Source of the DNA: an uncultured Bacteroidales bacterium
GTDB lineage: Bacteria; Bacteroidota; Bacteroidia; Bacteroidales; P3
Length of the DNA stretch: 15,828 nucleotides
Direction: 5' to 3'
NCBI GenBank assembly: GCA_947177315.1
Contig: CAMWTX010000014.1
Location: 1 to 15,828, forward strand
Shown here piece by piece: positions 1-6,265 of the stretch. Numbering within the stretch: the first letter of the stretch is position 1; every line of letters starts with the position of its first letter. Made by a program: the position numbers and the translations under genes. Below the pieces are notes generated by a model, which made no database searches, was not told the DNA's origin, and saw only the letters and a list, made by a program, of their open reading frames with translations.

Positions 1-192
1 CTGTTCGGTTTGGATAATTACATCTTCCTCAATATCCACTGCCGCTCTGTTGGCTACCTGGATTTGTTCCTGGTCGTAGGATTTCCACTCGAAAGCCACC
101 AAAGTGATTACGAGCGCCAAGACCAAACCGAAAGTGCCGAACATCCCCTTCTGGCTTTCAAGGTCTGCTTTGGGAGATTTTTTAAGTTCCAT
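1..192 (-). CDS. TonB-like energy transducer, N-terminal part (runs off window)
   Basis: Only the first 64 codons lie in the window; the gene continues beyond base 1. The protein begins MELKKSPKADLES, a short basic cytoplasmic tail, followed by one hydrophobic segment at about residues 16-36 and then FEWKSYDQ and an acidic periplasmic stretch. This N-terminus is characteristic of Bacteroidota TonB proteins, which sit in the inner membrane with ExbB/ExbD and pass proton-motive energy to TonB-dependent outer-membrane receptors. The C-terminal TonB fold is not visible, so the assignment rests on the N-terminus alone. It is the last gene visible in the minus-strand run, 98 bases after the glutaminyl-cyclase-like gene, with a promoter motif and an inverted repeat in that gap suggesting separate regulation. 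Confidence 0.75.
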   Translation of the reverse strand, partial: MELKKSPKADLESQKGMFGTFGLVLALVITLVAFEWKSYDQEQIQVANRAAVDIEEDVIIQTEQ

Positions 193-223
193 ATAGCACG
201 CTGTTAAGTGGGTATTAAACCAT

Positions 224-247
224 CGTTTCCGTACCTATCAGGAAACG
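224..247 (-). repeat. Inverted repeat in the leader of the tonB-like gene
   Basis: CGTTTCC at 224-230 and GGAAACG at 241-247 form a perfect 7-base inverted repeat with a 10-base loop. It starts just downstream of the TACATTTG motif, so the transcript would carry it as a hairpin very near its 5' end. Alternatively, it could be a protein-binding operator overlapping the start of transcription. There is no T-run after it in the direction of transcription, so it does not look like a terminator. Confidence 0.5.
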
Positions 248-252
248 GAAGG

Positions 253-260
253 CAAATGTA
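253..260 (-). promoter_or_regulatory. Probable -7 promoter element for the tonB-like gene
   Basis: The minus strand reads TACATTTG, a full match to the Bacteroidota -7 consensus TAnnTTTG. The transcription start would fall near base 249, giving a leader of about 57 bases. No exact TTTG is present at the -33 position; the best is TTTC with an 18-base spacer. Confidence 0.5.
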
Positions 261-290
261 AGAAAAATTTCGGGATTGGAAAGACCGTTT

Positions 291-1286
291 TTATTCACCG
301 AACACAACCGACAGAACCACATCGCCCACGATTTTGAGCGTGGAGGCCGAAATATGGTCCATATTGTCGTTACGGGTGTGCCAGTGCGGAAAGAATCCGC
401 TTCCGGTGCGGTTGTCGTAGTGAATGATGTCGATGGTGGGGATGTTGGCGAGCTTGTTCACAAAAAGATGGTCGTCGATCAACGCCCCCGAAGCCCGGCT
501 TTGGAAAATATTCCCGTACCCCGCCAAAGCCGCTTTTTCCCAAACCTTGCGCATGATGTCGGGCGCGTAGTACATCGAGGTGGCTTCCATCACAAAGCAC
601 GGATTTTCAGTACCCACCATATCCAGCAGGATGCCGAACATGGGGCGGTTTCCATAAGCAAGGTGTTCGCTCCAGTATTGCGAACCGAGACACCAGGCGT
701 ATTCATCGCCCTGGGCATGAGGCCGGTCGCTCGGTTTGCCCGAATCTTCCAGGTCGAACAGCACGATATCCACCCCCACGCGCGGCGTGTTCTGTTGCAG
801 GATACGGGCTACCTCAAGCAATACCGCCACACCGCTCGCCCCGTCGTTCGCCCCGTCGATGGGCGTTTGGGCGGCCTTGGGGTCGGAATCCTGGTCGGCG
901 TAGGGGCGCGAATCCCAATGGGCGCAGAGCAACAGCCGGTTGGTCTTTTCGGGAAAGAAAGAAGCGATGATATTGTATCCTTTGAGGCGAACCTTATCCC
1001 AACGCAGGCTCTCGAATTCCTGCACGCTTACCTGTGTGCCGCAGGCTTCCAGACAGGAACGCAGCCAATCCGCACAGGCTTTCTGAGCGTTTGAGTTGGG
1101 AATCCTCGGGCCGAAATCCGTTTGCGCCCGCACAAAAGCCAAAAGCGAATCGGCATGGCACACGGGAACGCTTGCCGTCTGCACTGGGGCAGGGGTGGTG
1201 GGAGCGGCCTTGCGTTGGCATCCCGTCCATAGCGCAAGCCCGAGCACAAGCGGCAGCAGGCCGCCGATACGGTATCTGAGTTGCAT
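291..1286 (-). CDS. Glutaminyl-peptide cyclotransferase-like M28 lipoprotein
   Basis: 331 residues. The first 22 form a lipoprotein signal ending LALWTGC, with the acylated cysteine at residue 23, so the mature protein is membrane-tethered in the envelope. The body is an M28 zinc-peptidase fold of the bacterial glutaminyl-cyclase type, which converts N-terminal glutamine of peptides to pyroglutamate. By alignment to human QC from memory, the visible key residues are HWDSRP at 123-128, D148 in DGANDGASG (zinc), E180 (catalytic), D181 (zinc, where human has Glu), D222, D272 in DDH, and W302-H303 in HWHTRND (zinc). All active-site positions appear intact. Related periplasmic QCs occur in Porphyromonas, Prevotella and Tannerella. 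An aminopeptidase role cannot be fully excluded, but the WHT and DDH motifs favour QC. The start lies 14 bases after pheS ends, so the two are probably co-transcribed. Confidence 0.85.
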   Translation of the reverse strand: MQLRYRIGGLLPLVLGLALWTGCQRKAAPTTPAPVQTASVPVCHADSLLAFVRAQTDFGPRIPNSNAQKACADWLRSCLEACGTQVSVQEFESLRWDKVRLKGYNIIASFFPEKTNRLLLCAHWDSRPYADQDSDPKAAQTPIDGANDGASGVAVLLEVARILQQNTPRVGVDIVLFDLEDSGKPSDRPHAQGDEYAWCLGSQYWSEHLAYGNRPMFGILLDMVGTENPCFVMEATSMYYAPDIMRKVWEKAALAGYGNIFQSRASGALIDDHLFVNKLANIPTIDIIHYDNRTGSGFFPHWHTRNDNMDHISASTLKIVGDVVLSVVFGE

Positions 1287-1300
1287 AACGCCCCGGGAAT

Positions 1301-2326
1301 TTAGAACTGAGCCAAAAACCGGCGGTCGTTTTCAGAAAAGAGCCGCAGGTCGTTTACACGGTAGAGCAGGTTGGCGATGCGTTCCACCCCCATGCCGAAA
1401 GCGAATCCGCTGTAAGTGTGCGGGTCGATGCCGCAGTTTTCGAGCACGTTGGGATCCACCATGCCGCAGCCCAGGATTTCAACCCAGCCCGTGCCCTTGC
1501 ACAGCTGGCATCCCTTTCCGCCGCAGATGGAGCAGGCGATATCCATTTCAGCCGAAGGTTCGGTAAAAGGAAAATAAGACGGGCGGAGGCGGATTTCGGT
1601 TTTCGAACCGAACATTTCCTTGGCGAAATACAGCAGCACCTCGCGCAAGTCGGCATAAGAAACGCCCTTATCCACATACAGCCCTTCCACCTGATGGAAA
1701 AAGCAATGGGCGCGCGCCGAAACCGCTTCGTTTCGATAAACCCTACCGGGGCAGAGCGTGCGGATGGGCAGCGGCTTTTCCTTCATGGTGCGTATCTGCA
1801 CCGAAGAAGTGTGGGTGCGCAGCGCCACGTCGTTCAGGCCGTTCTTTTCCACAAAGAAAGTATCCTGCATATCGCGGGCGGGGTGTTCGGGCGCAAAGTT
1901 CAAGGCCGTGAACAGATGCCAGTCGTCTTCTATTTCCGGGCCGTCCGAAATATCGAATCCGATTTTGCCGAAAATGCGGTAAATCTCTTCGCGGATCAGC
2001 GAGAGCGGATGCCGGTGTCCCACCGTGTCTTCCACCGGGCGGCTCATATCGAAATCCGCCTGGCCGTTGTCGGCCTGTTGCGCCGATCCGAAGTCGTTCT
2101 TCGCCTGTTGGATTTTTTCCTGAACGGCGGTCTTGAGCTCGTTGAGCGCCTGGCCGATATTCTTTTTCATTTCGGGCTGGATCTTCTTGAACTCTTCAAA
2201 GAGCTCGTTCATCTCGCCCTTCTTGCCCAAAATGCGGATGCGGTACTTTTCGGATTCTTCCGCCGAAGCCAGCTTGATTTTGCGGGCTTCTTCCAGCAAA
2301 CTGTCTATTCTTTCCTTGAGGCTCAT
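1301..2326 (-). CDS. pheS: Phenylalanyl-tRNA synthetase alpha subunit
   Basis: 341 residues, close to the usual PheS length. The alpha subunit holds the class II catalytic core that charges tRNA-Phe with phenylalanine, in an alpha2-beta2 complex with PheT; pheT is not in the window. An N-terminal tRNA-binding coiled coil covers about residues 1-85. The catalytic domain starts at GHRHPLSL (103-110). HTSSVQIR (172-179), the class II motif 2 region GRVYRNE to FHQVEG (195-215) and motif 3 GMGVERIANLLYR (311-323) are all clear. Residues 265-276 carry a CxxC-x4-CxxC cluster just before WVEILGCGMVDP. This is an insertion relative to E. coli PheS that I recall from other Bacteroidota, possibly a zinc knuckle. 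The gene follows the cyclophilin gene by 13 bases and precedes the glutaminyl-cyclase gene by 14, implying one transcript. Confidence 0.97.
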   Translation of the reverse strand: MSLKERIDSLLEEARKIKLASAEESEKYRIRILGKKGEMNELFEEFKKIQPEMKKNIGQALNELKTAVQEKIQQAKNDFGSAQQADNGQADFDMSRPVEDTVGHRHPLSLIREEIYRIFGKIGFDISDGPEIEDDWHLFTALNFAPEHPARDMQDTFFVEKNGLNDVALRTHTSSVQIRTMKEKPLPIRTLCPGRVYRNEAVSARAHCFFHQVEGLYVDKGVSYADLREVLLYFAKEMFGSKTEIRLRPSYFPFTEPSAEMDIACSICGGKGCQLCKGTGWVEILGCGMVDPNVLENCGIDPHTYSGFAFGMGVERIANLLYRVNDLRLFSENDRRFLAQF

Positions 2327-2339
2327 GGAATGGATGTCC

Positions 2340-3020
2340 TTATTTTAATGTAACGGTCATGGGAATGTCTTCGAGCGGACGGTCGTTCGGGTCGGTGGCT
2401 TGTTGGGCAATGCGGTCTATGATGTCCAGGCCGTCGATTACCTCGCCGAAAACGGTGTATTCACCATCGAGAAAGGGCGTTCCGCCCACGGTGGTGTAGA
2501 TTTGTTCATTTTCAGGGCTGATCTTTACACCCCGTTGACGCAGCATGTTGATTTCCTGCGGCGTGTAAACCCTTCCCTGCACCAAGTAGAATTGCGATGC
2601 CGAAGATTCCTTGGCAGGGTTCACGTTGTCGCCCAGACGGGCGGCCGAAAGAGCCCCTTTCTTATGAATCAGTCCGGGCACGAATTCCGCCGGAACCGTA
2701 TAGCCCAAATCGCCCGAACCCAGCATCTGCCCCGGCTGGGCGTTCTTCGACTGCGGGTCGCCGCCCTGAATCATAAAGTTCTTGATGACCCGGTGAAACA
2801 GCGTGCCGTCGAATATCTGCGCCTTGGCCAACTTGATGAAGTTGTCGCGGTGCTGCGGAGTCTGGTTGTAGAGTTTAACGGTCATATCGCCGTAGGGCGT
2901 ATGGATAACCGCAATCTGTTCGGTTTCTCCTGCCGGATAAGCGGAAGTTTGAGCTTGCATAGAGGTAAGGTTTAAAATAAAGGCAACCGTCAGGACGGCA
3001 GCCCGCAACAAGTATTTCAT
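2340..3020 (-). CDS. Periplasmic cyclophilin-type peptidyl-prolyl isomerase
   Basis: 226 residues. I chose the ATG at 3018-3020 because it begins a clean signal peptide (MKYLLRAAVL, cleavage after MQA near residue 23) and lies just downstream of a promoter motif; the open frame extends upstream but those residues look non-coding and overlap the comF-like gene. Cyclophilin motifs are present: LFHRVIKNFMIQGGDP with catalytic R77, F82, M83 and Q85, then ASQFYL, and LDGEYTVFGEV near 184-194. A loop of about 36 residues rich in polar residues is inserted between ASQFYL and LDGEYTVFG; I recall similar insertions in other Bacteroidota enzymes. The Trp that binds cyclosporin in human CypA corresponds to F183. 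The role is folding of exported proteins in the periplasm. Confidence 0.92.
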   Translation of the reverse strand: MKYLLRAAVLTVAFILNLTSMQAQTSAYPAGETEQIAVIHTPYGDMTVKLYNQTPQHRDNFIKLAKAQIFDGTLFHRVIKNFMIQGGDPQSKNAQPGQMLGSGDLGYTVPAEFVPGLIHKKGALSAARLGDNVNPAKESSASQFYLVQGRVYTPQEINMLRQRGVKISPENEQIYTTVGGTPFLDGEYTVFGEVIDGLDIIDRIAQQATDPNDRPLEDIPMTVTLK

Positions 3021-3045
3021 GGCTTTTACTGAATTTTTTAGCAAA

Positions 3046-3053
3046 CAAAGGTA
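3046..3053 (-). promoter_or_regulatory. Probable -7 promoter element for the cyclophilin gene
   Basis: The minus strand reads TACCTTTG, matching TAnnTTTG, 25 bases ahead of the cyclophilin ATG and just past the end of the comF-like gene. The -33 TTTG box is not recognisable. It may provide an internal start for cyclophilin-pheS-QC expression. Confidence 0.45.
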
Positions 3054-3066
3054 ATGAAAGTTTTCC

Positions 3067-3774
3067 TTACACCGGGGTGGCCATCGTAAGCACCGATACC
3101 CGGGCATCGGGAATCTGCAGGATTTGGCGGGCGCAACTCTCCACGGTGGCGCCGGTGGTGAACACATCGTCTATGATTAAGAAGTGCTTGCCCTCAAAAC
3201 GCGCTTCCCGTCGCGCGGCATCACACAGGCAGAAAGCCGTTTTTACATTTTCCCAGCGCGATACCCGGTTCTTGCGCGTCTGGCTCTCCGAACCGTGCCG
3301 CTTTTCCAGCAAATCCTTCTCGATTCCGGCTTCCGGAAAAAATTCCCTGAAACCCTCGGCAATGCGGAGGCTTTGGTTGTAACCCCGTTTTTTTTCCTTG
3401 CGAGGGTGCATGGGAACCGGCACGATATAGTCGGGCGGCAGGAAACAGGAAGATCCGCGCAGCCGCTCCCCGGCGATCCGACCCAGAAAAACGCCTATCT
3501 CCGGGCGGTGGTTGTATTTGAGTTCATGCAGCAGATGCTGTATGATGCCCTTTTTCTTAAAGTCGAACACCGCCCCGGCAAACAGCACCGGCACCCGTCC
3601 GGCAATATTGGCAAATACAGGATTGCAAGGCGAATCCTCGTTTCCTATATAAGGAAGCTGCCCGATACAATCGGCGCACAGCAGGCCTTCGCCCGCCATG
3701 AGTTCTCTGCCGCAGCCTATGCAGCAGGCCGGGTAGAAGAAAGCGAGCAGGCTTTTGAATAGTGTTCCGAACAT
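3067..3774 (-). CDS. ComF-family phosphoribosyltransferase-like protein
   Basis: 235 residues from the ATG at 3772-3774. ComF proteins are needed for DNA uptake in transformable bacteria and are widely conserved; their exact chemistry is uncertain. An N-terminal four-cysteine cluster (C18, C21, C33, C36 in CIGCGREL and LCADC) suggests a zinc ribbon. The C-terminal PRTase-fold domain shows PVPMHPRKEKKRGYNQS (about 119-135) and the PRPP-loop motif LIIDDVFTTGAT (199-210). An upstream in-frame ATG at 3790-3792 would add six residues, but the promoter motif at 3798-3805 would leave it with almost no leader. The downstream MFGTLFKS start also fits family N-termini better. It is the first gene of the minus-strand run; no comEC lies nearby in the window. 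Confidence 0.88.
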   Translation of the reverse strand: MFGTLFKSLLAFFYPACCIGCGRELMAGEGLLCADCIGQLPYIGNEDSPCNPVFANIAGRVPVLFAGAVFDFKKKGIIQHLLHELKYNHRPEIGVFLGRIAGERLRGSSCFLPPDYIVPVPMHPRKEKKRGYNQSLRIAEGFREFFPEAGIEKDLLEKRHGSESQTRKNRVSRWENVKTAFCLCDAARREARFEGKHFLIIDDVFTTGATVESCARQILQIPDARVSVLTMATPV

Positions 3775-3785
3775 GGGGCGGGGTG

Positions 3786-3816
3786 TTTGCAACTTGGCAA
3801 AAATAGTCTAACTTTG
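3786..3816 (+). promoter_or_regulatory. Bacteroidota-type promoter for the coiled-coil/ROK operon
   Basis: TTTG at 3786-3789, a 19-base spacer and TAACTTTG at 3809-3816 match the full consensus TTTG-N19-TAnnTTTG. The start of transcription would be near 3820, leaving a leader of about 57 bases that is A-rich and contains a 6-base complementary pair (CTGTGT 3822-3827, ACACAG 3847-3852). Confidence 0.75.
3798..3805 (-). promoter_or_regulatory. Probable -7 promoter element for the comF-like gene
   Basis: The minus strand reads TATTTTTG, matching TAnnTTTG. It lies between the -33 and -7 boxes of the plus-strand promoter, so the two promoters are back to back and overlap. No exact -33 TTTG is present 19-20 bases upstream. 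The implied start near 3794 supports the ATG at 3774 over the one at 3792. Confidence 0.5.
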
Positions 3817-3876
3817 CTCGTCTGTGTGTTAAAAAAAACTTAAAAAACACAGCGCATACGTTAAAATTTAATAAAG

Positions 3877-4770
3877 ATGGCATCCACCCAAAAGAAGAAC
3901 AGAGTCCTGTACATTATTATCATTGTGTTGGCGGCAGCCTTGGTGTATATGTTCATTCGTAGCCAAAAGGCCGTGAATGACCGCAATGAAAGCTTTACCC
4001 GTGGCGTTGAGCTCAAAGGGGAGTTAGACAAGGTGATGGACGAATACACCACCATCAAGATGGAAAATCAGGATTTGTCGGCGCAGATGTCCGAAAAAGA
4101 CAGCATTATCCTTGCCAACCGTGCCGAAATAGAAAAACTTATCGCCACCCAGGCCGACTACAATAAAATCCGCCGCAAACTCGAACTGTTGCGCAAGATT
4201 ACCCAAGACTACGTGGCCCGTATCGACTCGCTGGTGGTGGTGAACCGCGAACTGACGGAAGAAAACACCCAGCTGGCCGAAACGGTTACCCAGGTCAAGG
4301 CGCAGAACAACCGTCTGGAAGCCGACAAAGCCCAGCTTCAGGAAAAGATAACGGTGGCTTCCGCACTCAAGGCCTACGATTTGCAGGCCTTTACGGTGCG
4401 CATGCGTGCCGACGGCAAAGAAAAGCCCACCGACCGCGCCGCCCGTGTAACGCGCATCAACCTGCAGTTCACCATTGGCGAAAACAAAGTGGTGGAACCC
4501 GGCATCAAAACCATTTACGCCCGCATTTCGCGTCCCGACGGGCAGGTGATGTCTTTGGGAACAGACGACCTCTATTCGTTTGAACTCAACGGCAAGACCC
4601 TCCAATACACCCTCAAGCAGGAAATCGACTACCGCAACGTGGCCCAAGACGTAAAGATGTTCTGGGACCGCAAGGATATTTCGACTCCCGCCATGGCAGG
4701 CACCTACGAAGTGATGCTGTATGCCGAAGGCGTTGAGATAGGCCGCGGTTCGTTCATGATTCGCGAATAA
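3877..4770 (+). CDS. Membrane-anchored coiled-coil protein of unknown function
   Basis: 297 residues; I do not recognise a named family with confidence, although it resembles conserved Bacteroidales hypothetical proteins. It has a short basic N-terminus, one transmembrane helix at about residues 10-28 (LYIIIIVLAAALVYMF), and then a long coiled coil at about 45-160 with heptad-like Leu/Ile and many charged residues. The C-terminal domain (about 165-297) is probably beta-rich and ends in AGTYEVMLYAEG and RGSFMIRE, like an immunoglobulin-type or ligand-binding sandwich. Topology is presumably N-in, with the coiled coil and C-terminal domain in the periplasm. It is the first gene of a transcript with the ROK kinase 5 bases downstream, so a shared regulation is likely, but the sequence gives no functional link. 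The start is the first ATG after a well-matched promoter. Confidence 0.85.
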   Translation: MASTQKKNRVLYIIIIVLAAALVYMFIRSQKAVNDRNESFTRGVELKGELDKVMDEYTTIKMENQDLSAQMSEKDSIILANRAEIEKLIATQADYNKIRRKLELLRKITQDYVARIDSLVVVNRELTEENTQLAETVTQVKAQNNRLEADKAQLQEKITVASALKAYDLQAFTVRMRADGKEKPTDRAARVTRINLQFTIGENKVVEPGIKTIYARISRPDGQVMSLGTDDLYSFELNGKTLQYTLKQEIDYRNVAQDVKMFWDRKDISTPAMAGTYEVMLYAEGVEIGRGSFMIRE

Positions 4771-4775
4771 GCCCT

Positions 4776-5702
4776 ATGTTCTGCGGGGTAGATATAGGCG
4801 GAACCAACGCCAAGGTGGGCCTGGTGGATGAAGCCGGACATCTGGTGGACCACGACACGGTAAAGACGGGTCTTTATAAGTCGCCTGCCGATTTGGTGCT
4901 AACCTTGGCCTATACCATTCTGCGTTTGGCCAAAGTGAACCGCGCCAAGATAGAAGGCATAGGCGTTTGCTGCCCCAACGCCTGCGCCATAGACGGCACG
5001 GTGGCCAATGCCGCCAACCTGAATTTCAAGGAAAGATTTTCGCTTACCGAACTCTTCGGAACGTATTTCCCCGACACACCCGTAGCGGTGGACAACGATG
5101 CCAACGCCGCCACCTTGGGCGAACAGTGCTACGGAAAAGCCAAAGACCTCCAAGACTTTCTTTTTGTAACCTTGGGCACAGGGGTGGGCGGCGGCGTGGT
5201 CTGCAACGGAAAGTTGGTTTACGGGCTCAACGCCATGGCCGGAGAAATAGGGCACATCATCGTGGAACCCGAAGGCAGAGCCTGCGGCTGCGGACGGAAG
5301 GGCTGCATCGAACGCTATGTGGCGGCTCCCGGAGCAGTGGATACCTATCTGGAAATCTGCCGGGAGAACCAAATCGAACCCCGGGCCGACAACTACCGCG
5401 CCTTGGCAGACTTGGCCTGTGCAGGAAATCCCCAGGCTTTGCAGACTTACCGGAATATGGGGCGGTATTTAGGCCGTTTTCTGGCCAACCTCGCCTGCGT
5501 TACCGCGCCTACGCATATCTTTCTGTTCGGCGGTGTTACCAAAGTAGGCGATATATTGCTCGAACCCACGCGCCGCGCGTTCTACGAAAACCTTCTTTTC
5601 TGCTATCAGGACCGCATCAAGATAGAGTTGTCGGGTTTGATGGATTCCAAAGCGGATGCCGCCATTCTGGGCGCGGCAGCCTTGGCAAAAGCCCGTAAAT
5701 AA
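4776..5702 (+). CDS. ROK-family sugar kinase (probable glucokinase)
   Basis: 308 residues, typical for a single-domain ROK kinase; no N-terminal helix-turn-helix, so an enzyme rather than a ROK repressor. The phosphate-binding motif DIGGTNAKVGLVD covers 6-18 and the second nucleotide motif TLGTGVGGG covers 132-140. The sugar-binding/catalytic motif VDNDANAATLGE (105-116) has the likely catalytic base D108. Residues EIGH (157-160) and the ROK zinc motif CGCGRKGC (170-177) are intact. The reaction is ATP-dependent phosphorylation of a hexose, most likely glucose; N-acetylglucosamine or N-acetylmannosamine are alternatives that sequence alone does not exclude. The ATG lies 5 bases after the preceding stop, implying co-transcription with the coiled-coil gene. 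Confidence 0.9.
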   Translation: MFCGVDIGGTNAKVGLVDEAGHLVDHDTVKTGLYKSPADLVLTLAYTILRLAKVNRAKIEGIGVCCPNACAIDGTVANAANLNFKERFSLTELFGTYFPDTPVAVDNDANAATLGEQCYGKAKDLQDFLFVTLGTGVGGGVVCNGKLVYGLNAMAGEIGHIIVEPEGRACGCGRKGCIERYVAAPGAVDTYLEICRENQIEPRADNYRALADLACAGNPQALQTYRNMGRYLGRFLANLACVTAPTHIFLFGGVTKVGDILLEPTRRAFYENLLFCYQDRIKIELSGLMDSKADAAILGAAALAKARK

Positions 5703-5772
5703 TTTTTTTTCTTTCTGTAAACCATATCCTTGTAGGATTTTTGGTAGGTGTTGCTTCGATAAAATCCAAAAA

Positions 5773-5797
5773 ATGGGTTTTATAAGAAAAAGCCCAT
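5773..5797 (+). other. Possible hairpin enclosing the yraN start codon
   Basis: In the 93-base gap between the ROK gene and yraN, ATGGG TTTT (5773-5781) can pair with AAAA and CCCAT (5787-5790 and 5793-5797) around loop ATAAG, with a two-base bulge. The right arm includes the first two bases of the yraN ATG. No clear promoter motif is present in the gap; the best candidate, TATCCTTG at 5725-5732, has one mismatch and no -33 box. Confidence 0.25.
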
Positions 5798-6209
5798 GAA
5801 TACCGAAAAAGCCCCCTGCATCCCGTATGCCTTCCGCAAAAGGAAAACCGATTACCGTATGGGCATGGCCGGCGAAGTGCTGGCATCAGCCTACCTGCGG
5901 CTCAAAGGCTACGAACTGCTGTGTTCCAACTATCGTTTTGCCCACCGCGAGATAGACCTTATCATGCGCCACGACCATCAGCTGGTGTTTGTGGAAGTAA
6001 AGACCCGCGCCCCGGACAGCCTTGTGTGCGCGCCCGCCACGGTGGATTTCCGCAAACAGATGTTTCTCTATACGGCGGCCTCCCGCTATGTTCAAGAAAA
6101 CCACTGCACGGAAAACATCCGCTTCGATATCGTATGGGTGGAACGCCAAGGCACTTCCTGCCGCGTGGTGGAACATATCCAGAATGCCTTTTCGCCGTTT
6201 GGGGGATAA
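5796..6209 (+). CDS. yraN: YraN/UPF0102 family nuclease-fold protein
   Basis: 137 residues. UPF0102 proteins have a Holliday-junction-resolvase-like PD-(D/E)XK fold; their cellular role is not established. The core motifs are GMAGEVLASAYLRLKGYE (about 23-40), REIDLI with E52 and D54, FVEVKTR with E67 and K69 (the ExK catalytic pair), and FDIV near 110-113. The ATG at 5796 adds about 20 residues ahead of the family core. An internal ATG at 5859 or 5865 (MGMAGEVLA) would give a more typical N-terminus, so the true start is uncertain. It ends 56 bases before the convergent ATPase gene; that gap has no strong terminator, only a loose inverted repeat (AGATTGC 6210-6216, GCAATCT 6254-6260). Confidence 0.88.
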   Translation: MNTEKAPCIPYAFRKRKTDYRMGMAGEVLASAYLRLKGYELLCSNYRFAHREIDLIMRHDHQLVFVEVKTRAPDSLVCAPATVDFRKQMFLYTAASRYVQENHCTENIRFDIVWVERQGTSCRVVEHIQNAFSPFGG

Positions 6210-6265
6210 AGATTGCTTTTTGAGGTGGCAGTGGAGTGTAATAGAAAAGGCAGGCAATCTCGGTC

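Noticed and set aside
276..1094. Plus-strand open frame of 272 codons opposite the glutaminyl-cyclase gene
   Set aside because: Shadow frame; the minus-strand protein has a lipobox and a full active site.
1418..2353. Plus-strand open frame of 311 codons opposite pheS
   Set aside because: Shadow of pheS; the translation has no recognisable motif, while the minus strand encodes a complete PheS.
3021..3167. 49-residue N-terminal extension of the cyclophilin
   Set aside because: It overlaps the comF-like gene, precedes the promoter motif, and would bury the signal peptide inside the protein.
6210..6260. Terminator between yraN and the ATPase gene
   Set aside because: The 7-base inverted repeat has a 37-base loop and no T-run directly after it, so it does not look like an intrinsic terminator.
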